From positions 1-10,346 of the forward strand of contig JAHHTF010000028.1 of the NCBI GenBank assembly GCA_020024775.1: 10,346 nucleotides of DNA, read 5' to 3'. Made by a program: the position numbers and the translations under genes. The notes below the pieces were generated by a model that was given only the letters and a program-made list of their open reading frames with translations, ran no database searches and was not told the origin of the DNA. Positions 7,672 through 10,346 of the stretch are shown here, piece by piece (positions within the stretch are counted from its first letter, which is position 1; the number at the start of each line of letters is the position of its first letter). This DNA is from Ureaplasma sp. GTDB taxonomy: Bacteria; Bacillota_I; Bacilli_A; Mycoplasmatales; Mycoplasmoidaceae.

Positions 7672-10346
7672 TTATTGTGGTTCCCCACAAAATTTCTTAA
7701 ACACCCAAATATTACTTTGTCTTGAATATTTAGGAACATAAGTTCTAATATTATCTGGGTTTGAAATTTGTCCTTGGTGTTTTAATAATACTACACCTTG
7801 GTAATCAAGAATAGCTACTTTTGGATAACCAGTTGCTGATTCTCCGAAATAAGAATTTTTGAATAGATTTTGTTTATCTGAAATAAAGTGGAATTTTGGA
7901 TATCATTTATCAAGAGTTTGGAAATCTCTTAATTGTTGATCATTATCAACATCACTGAAACAATATACTTCAACTTTATTAAAGTTTTCATCAGTTGGAT
8001 TTCAATCTTTATCTCACCCAATAGCTTTATTAATTTGGTTTAATGTATTTTTTGAATATTGGCAAGTTGTTCTAAAATACATTAAGATAGTCATCTTTCC
8101 ATTTTCAGCATTTTGTTTTAATGAGAGTTTGTTTCCTAATACATCTGTTGCAATCGTTGAAGGTAATTCATGAGCCACATCTGTTAATCTGTATGTACCA
8201 TCTGTTTTAGGAGTGTCTTCGATAATTGGTTTAAAGATGTAATCTACACTTTGATGTTGGTTGTCGAAAAGAACTTCTTTTGGATATTCATATGTATTAC
8301 GTTTGAATCCAAATCCACCTGCTTCATTACTTGATACTTGGATTTTGTATTTACCATTTGCAGGTAATTTAAGATTAATAACACCATCTGTTTCATTGTC
8401 AGTAGTGTCTGTAATGTTTTGTCTTAATCTTTCTCCAGTTTGAGTGTTGTAAACATTGAAGTACGGTTCTTCATCTTTGAATGTAAATCCTGAAGATCTT
8501 TTAACATTAACTTTGAAATTAATTAGATTAGTTGGATCGATTGGACCAGGAGTAGGAACTACTGGAGTTGGTGGAACTGGTGTATCTGGAGTCACAATAG
8601 GAGGAACTACTACTTGTTTTGGTTTAACTTTTAAAGATACACTAGCTTTTTTAGTTACACCATCACTAGTTACTGATACCTGTAATGTTTTGTTATCATA
8701 TTCGGCTTTAGCTGGAATGTGAATTGTTGAACCTTTATCTACAATTTCATTATTTGCATCAATAACTCTTCAATCATATTGTAAGTTGCTAGGAATAACA
8801 TTATCTTTGAATTTAGCAACAGCAGTTGCTATAATTGTTTCATCTTCTAAGTATTGAGATTTATCTGTACTTAAATATAATGATTTGAAATTAGGTTCTT
8901 GAATGATTTCATTTGTAAATGGAGGAGTTGGTAATGGAGTAGGTACAAGTGGACCTGGAACTCTAACAAAGTCAATTCTAGCAGCTGGTCATCATGTACG
9001 TCTGTAGTCATCTTTGTTAGGACCAATATAACTAATATCACCTTTATCTTCTGCTAATTTATCATCTAAATTAACACCTTCTCAAATAAAGTTTTCAGGA
9101 AGTTTAACGTCTCTATATGTTTGTGCAGTGTTAAGAACATATAAATCTAATCAGTTTGATTTATCTCCATAACGAGGATCATCTTTATAAGCACCTAAGC
9201 CTTGGAAGTTAGGAGCTGTTCCAATCATTACTTTATATGGAACCTTTTTGAATGTTCCTCCGTAAATTCCTTTACCTTTCAAAACTATTGTTCCTCTTCC
9301 GATGATTTCGTTATCATCAGAGTTGTAAATTTTATCATTAAGTACTTCTTGTTCATATAGTACATCATAGTCATTTGCACTTAATGTTTTTGATCCGATT
9401 GTAACACTAGTTGGTCTTGGAATATTTGGATAATCTCCAAAACGGTAACTTGGTTTATCTAGTTTAACTTCTGCATATTTTAAATCATTAATTTCTGAGA
9501 TGTTTTCAATTTTTTGTTCTGAAGTGAATGCTTTAATTCTAGCAGCTGCACCTCTTGAATTCATCATTGCATTTTCTCATCTGTTGTTGTTTCAAATAAA
9601 TGTCATGTTATCATCTGATTTATCATTTGAATACAATAAATGAACATCATTAGTTGGGTTAGAAACTTCTACAACAATACTGAAGTTCCCATCAAAGTCT
9701 AATTCAATTGGATCATCTAATTTAATTGTTGTATATCCAGGATAATCAGCATGAGTTTTAACGGTTTGAATTAATGTTCCTTTAGTTGGATCATTTTCTA
9801 AACTATTTGCTTTGTTAAAATCAGCGTTAACATTTTTATAAATCTTTGCTGTAATATCAACGTTTCTTCCTTCAAAACCAACATTGATTCCTTCTAAGAA
9901 TTCTTTACGGTCATAGTTGGCTTTCTTAACTGGGAAGATAACTGATGCTTGAGTTGTTCCAACATCTCCAGTCAATGTACCATCAGCAGGATTTGCATCA
10001 TAATAGTAATTGTTTTGGTATTTTCCATTAGTACTAGTATAGTCTAAACCAGTAATGTCAAAGATTTCTGAGTCATAACTCATATAGAAATAACCATTAA
10101 AATTATCTCTTTCTCCTCATGAGTTTTTAATGATTCATCCACCATTCATTGTTGATTCTTTACCTCTATAGTTAGTTTTAGGAATATTATCATCTCAACC
10201 AACAATTGTAACTGCATGTCCTGCATCATTTGCACCTTTGTAGTTAGTATTAGTGTAATCAAATGTTCCCATTGCACTATAACTACAAGTTACTGCACCA
10301 TATTTAGCAACTAAATATTTGATTTGTTTAACAGTGTTTTCTCATC
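7672..10346 (-). CDS. Papain-family (C1A) cysteine protease with Ig-like and C-terminal thioredoxin-like domains (partial, N-terminus off window)
   Basis: The visible part is about 890 residues, ending FCGEPQ and a TAA. Going downstream, 10346-10075 is the second half of a papain fold. The active-site His is at 10216-10218 in GHAVTIVGWDDN, the Asn at 10123-10125 in IIKNSWG, and then comes GYFYMSY. The catalytic Cys and oxyanion Gln must lie off the right edge. About 10070-9540 is a beta-sandwich region like the lectin-like domain of bacterial C1 peptidases. About 9520-9200 is another beta domain (SYRFGDYP ... GKGIYGGTFKKVPYKV, MBG-like). A Pro-rich hinge (8960-8923), an Ig-like domain (about 8880-8630) and a second hinge (8600-8530) follow. 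About 8530-8210 is a beta domain, and 8190-7690 is a thioredoxin/TlpA-like domain with CQYS (Cys 8062-8064) and the cis-Pro motif TGYPK (Pro 7822-7824). UGA is Trp at NSWG and elsewhere. It is presumably secreted or surface-anchored; the signal peptide is not visible. Confidence 0.88.

Noticed and set aside
8261..8722. Plus-strand open frames opposite the protease gene
   Set aside because: They lie antisense to the second Pro-rich hinge and its flanking beta domains, with no recognisable protein features.

Overview
The window comes from a Mollicute of the mycoplasma type. The DNA is AT-rich, all genes lie on the minus strand, and the three long reading frames are continuous only if UGA is read as tryptophan (genetic code 4). 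With the standard code they fall into more than a dozen pieces. The two complete genes carry mycoplasma-style lipoprotein signal peptides ending in TTSC-GSSSS. I cannot name the species. Acholeplasmas and phytoplasmas are unlikely because they do not recode UGA.

Layout in the direction of transcription (right to left). (1) 10346-7672: the C-terminal 890 or so residues of a large secreted or surface papain-family (C1A) cysteine protease. The His and Asn parts of the active site are inside the window and the catalytic Cys lies beyond the right edge. The protease is followed by a beta-sandwich region, a further beta domain, an Ig-like domain, two proline-rich hinges and a C-terminal thioredoxin/TlpA-like domain with a C-x-x-S active site. 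(2) 7671-7490: a non-coding gap with a possible terminator for the protease gene, an inverted repeat and a candidate promoter. (3) 7489-1472: one giant lipoprotein of 2005 residues, with a Pro-rich stalk, three related N-terminal beta domains, and then five modules of about 338 residues built around BspA-type leucine-rich repeats (LRR_5). (4) 1440-145: a 431-residue paralogue with one such module, 31 bases downstream of the giant gene. (5) 144-1: a good rho-independent terminator closing the lipoprotein pair, then a Shine-Dalgarno sequence at the left edge that probably serves another gene starting just outside.

Taken together this is a surface-protein locus: a two-gene operon of LRR lipoproteins that could bind host molecules or cells, next to a multidomain cysteine protease. 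The functional link between protease and lipoproteins is inference from adjacency only. The most unusual points are the protease-thioredoxin fusion, the roughly 1-kb internal repeat of the giant lipoprotein, and a conserved cap motif (GDxFTKNG ... ADDNxTG) that precedes each LRR block in both lipoproteins. No RNA genes, CRISPR arrays, transposases or plus-strand genes were seen.
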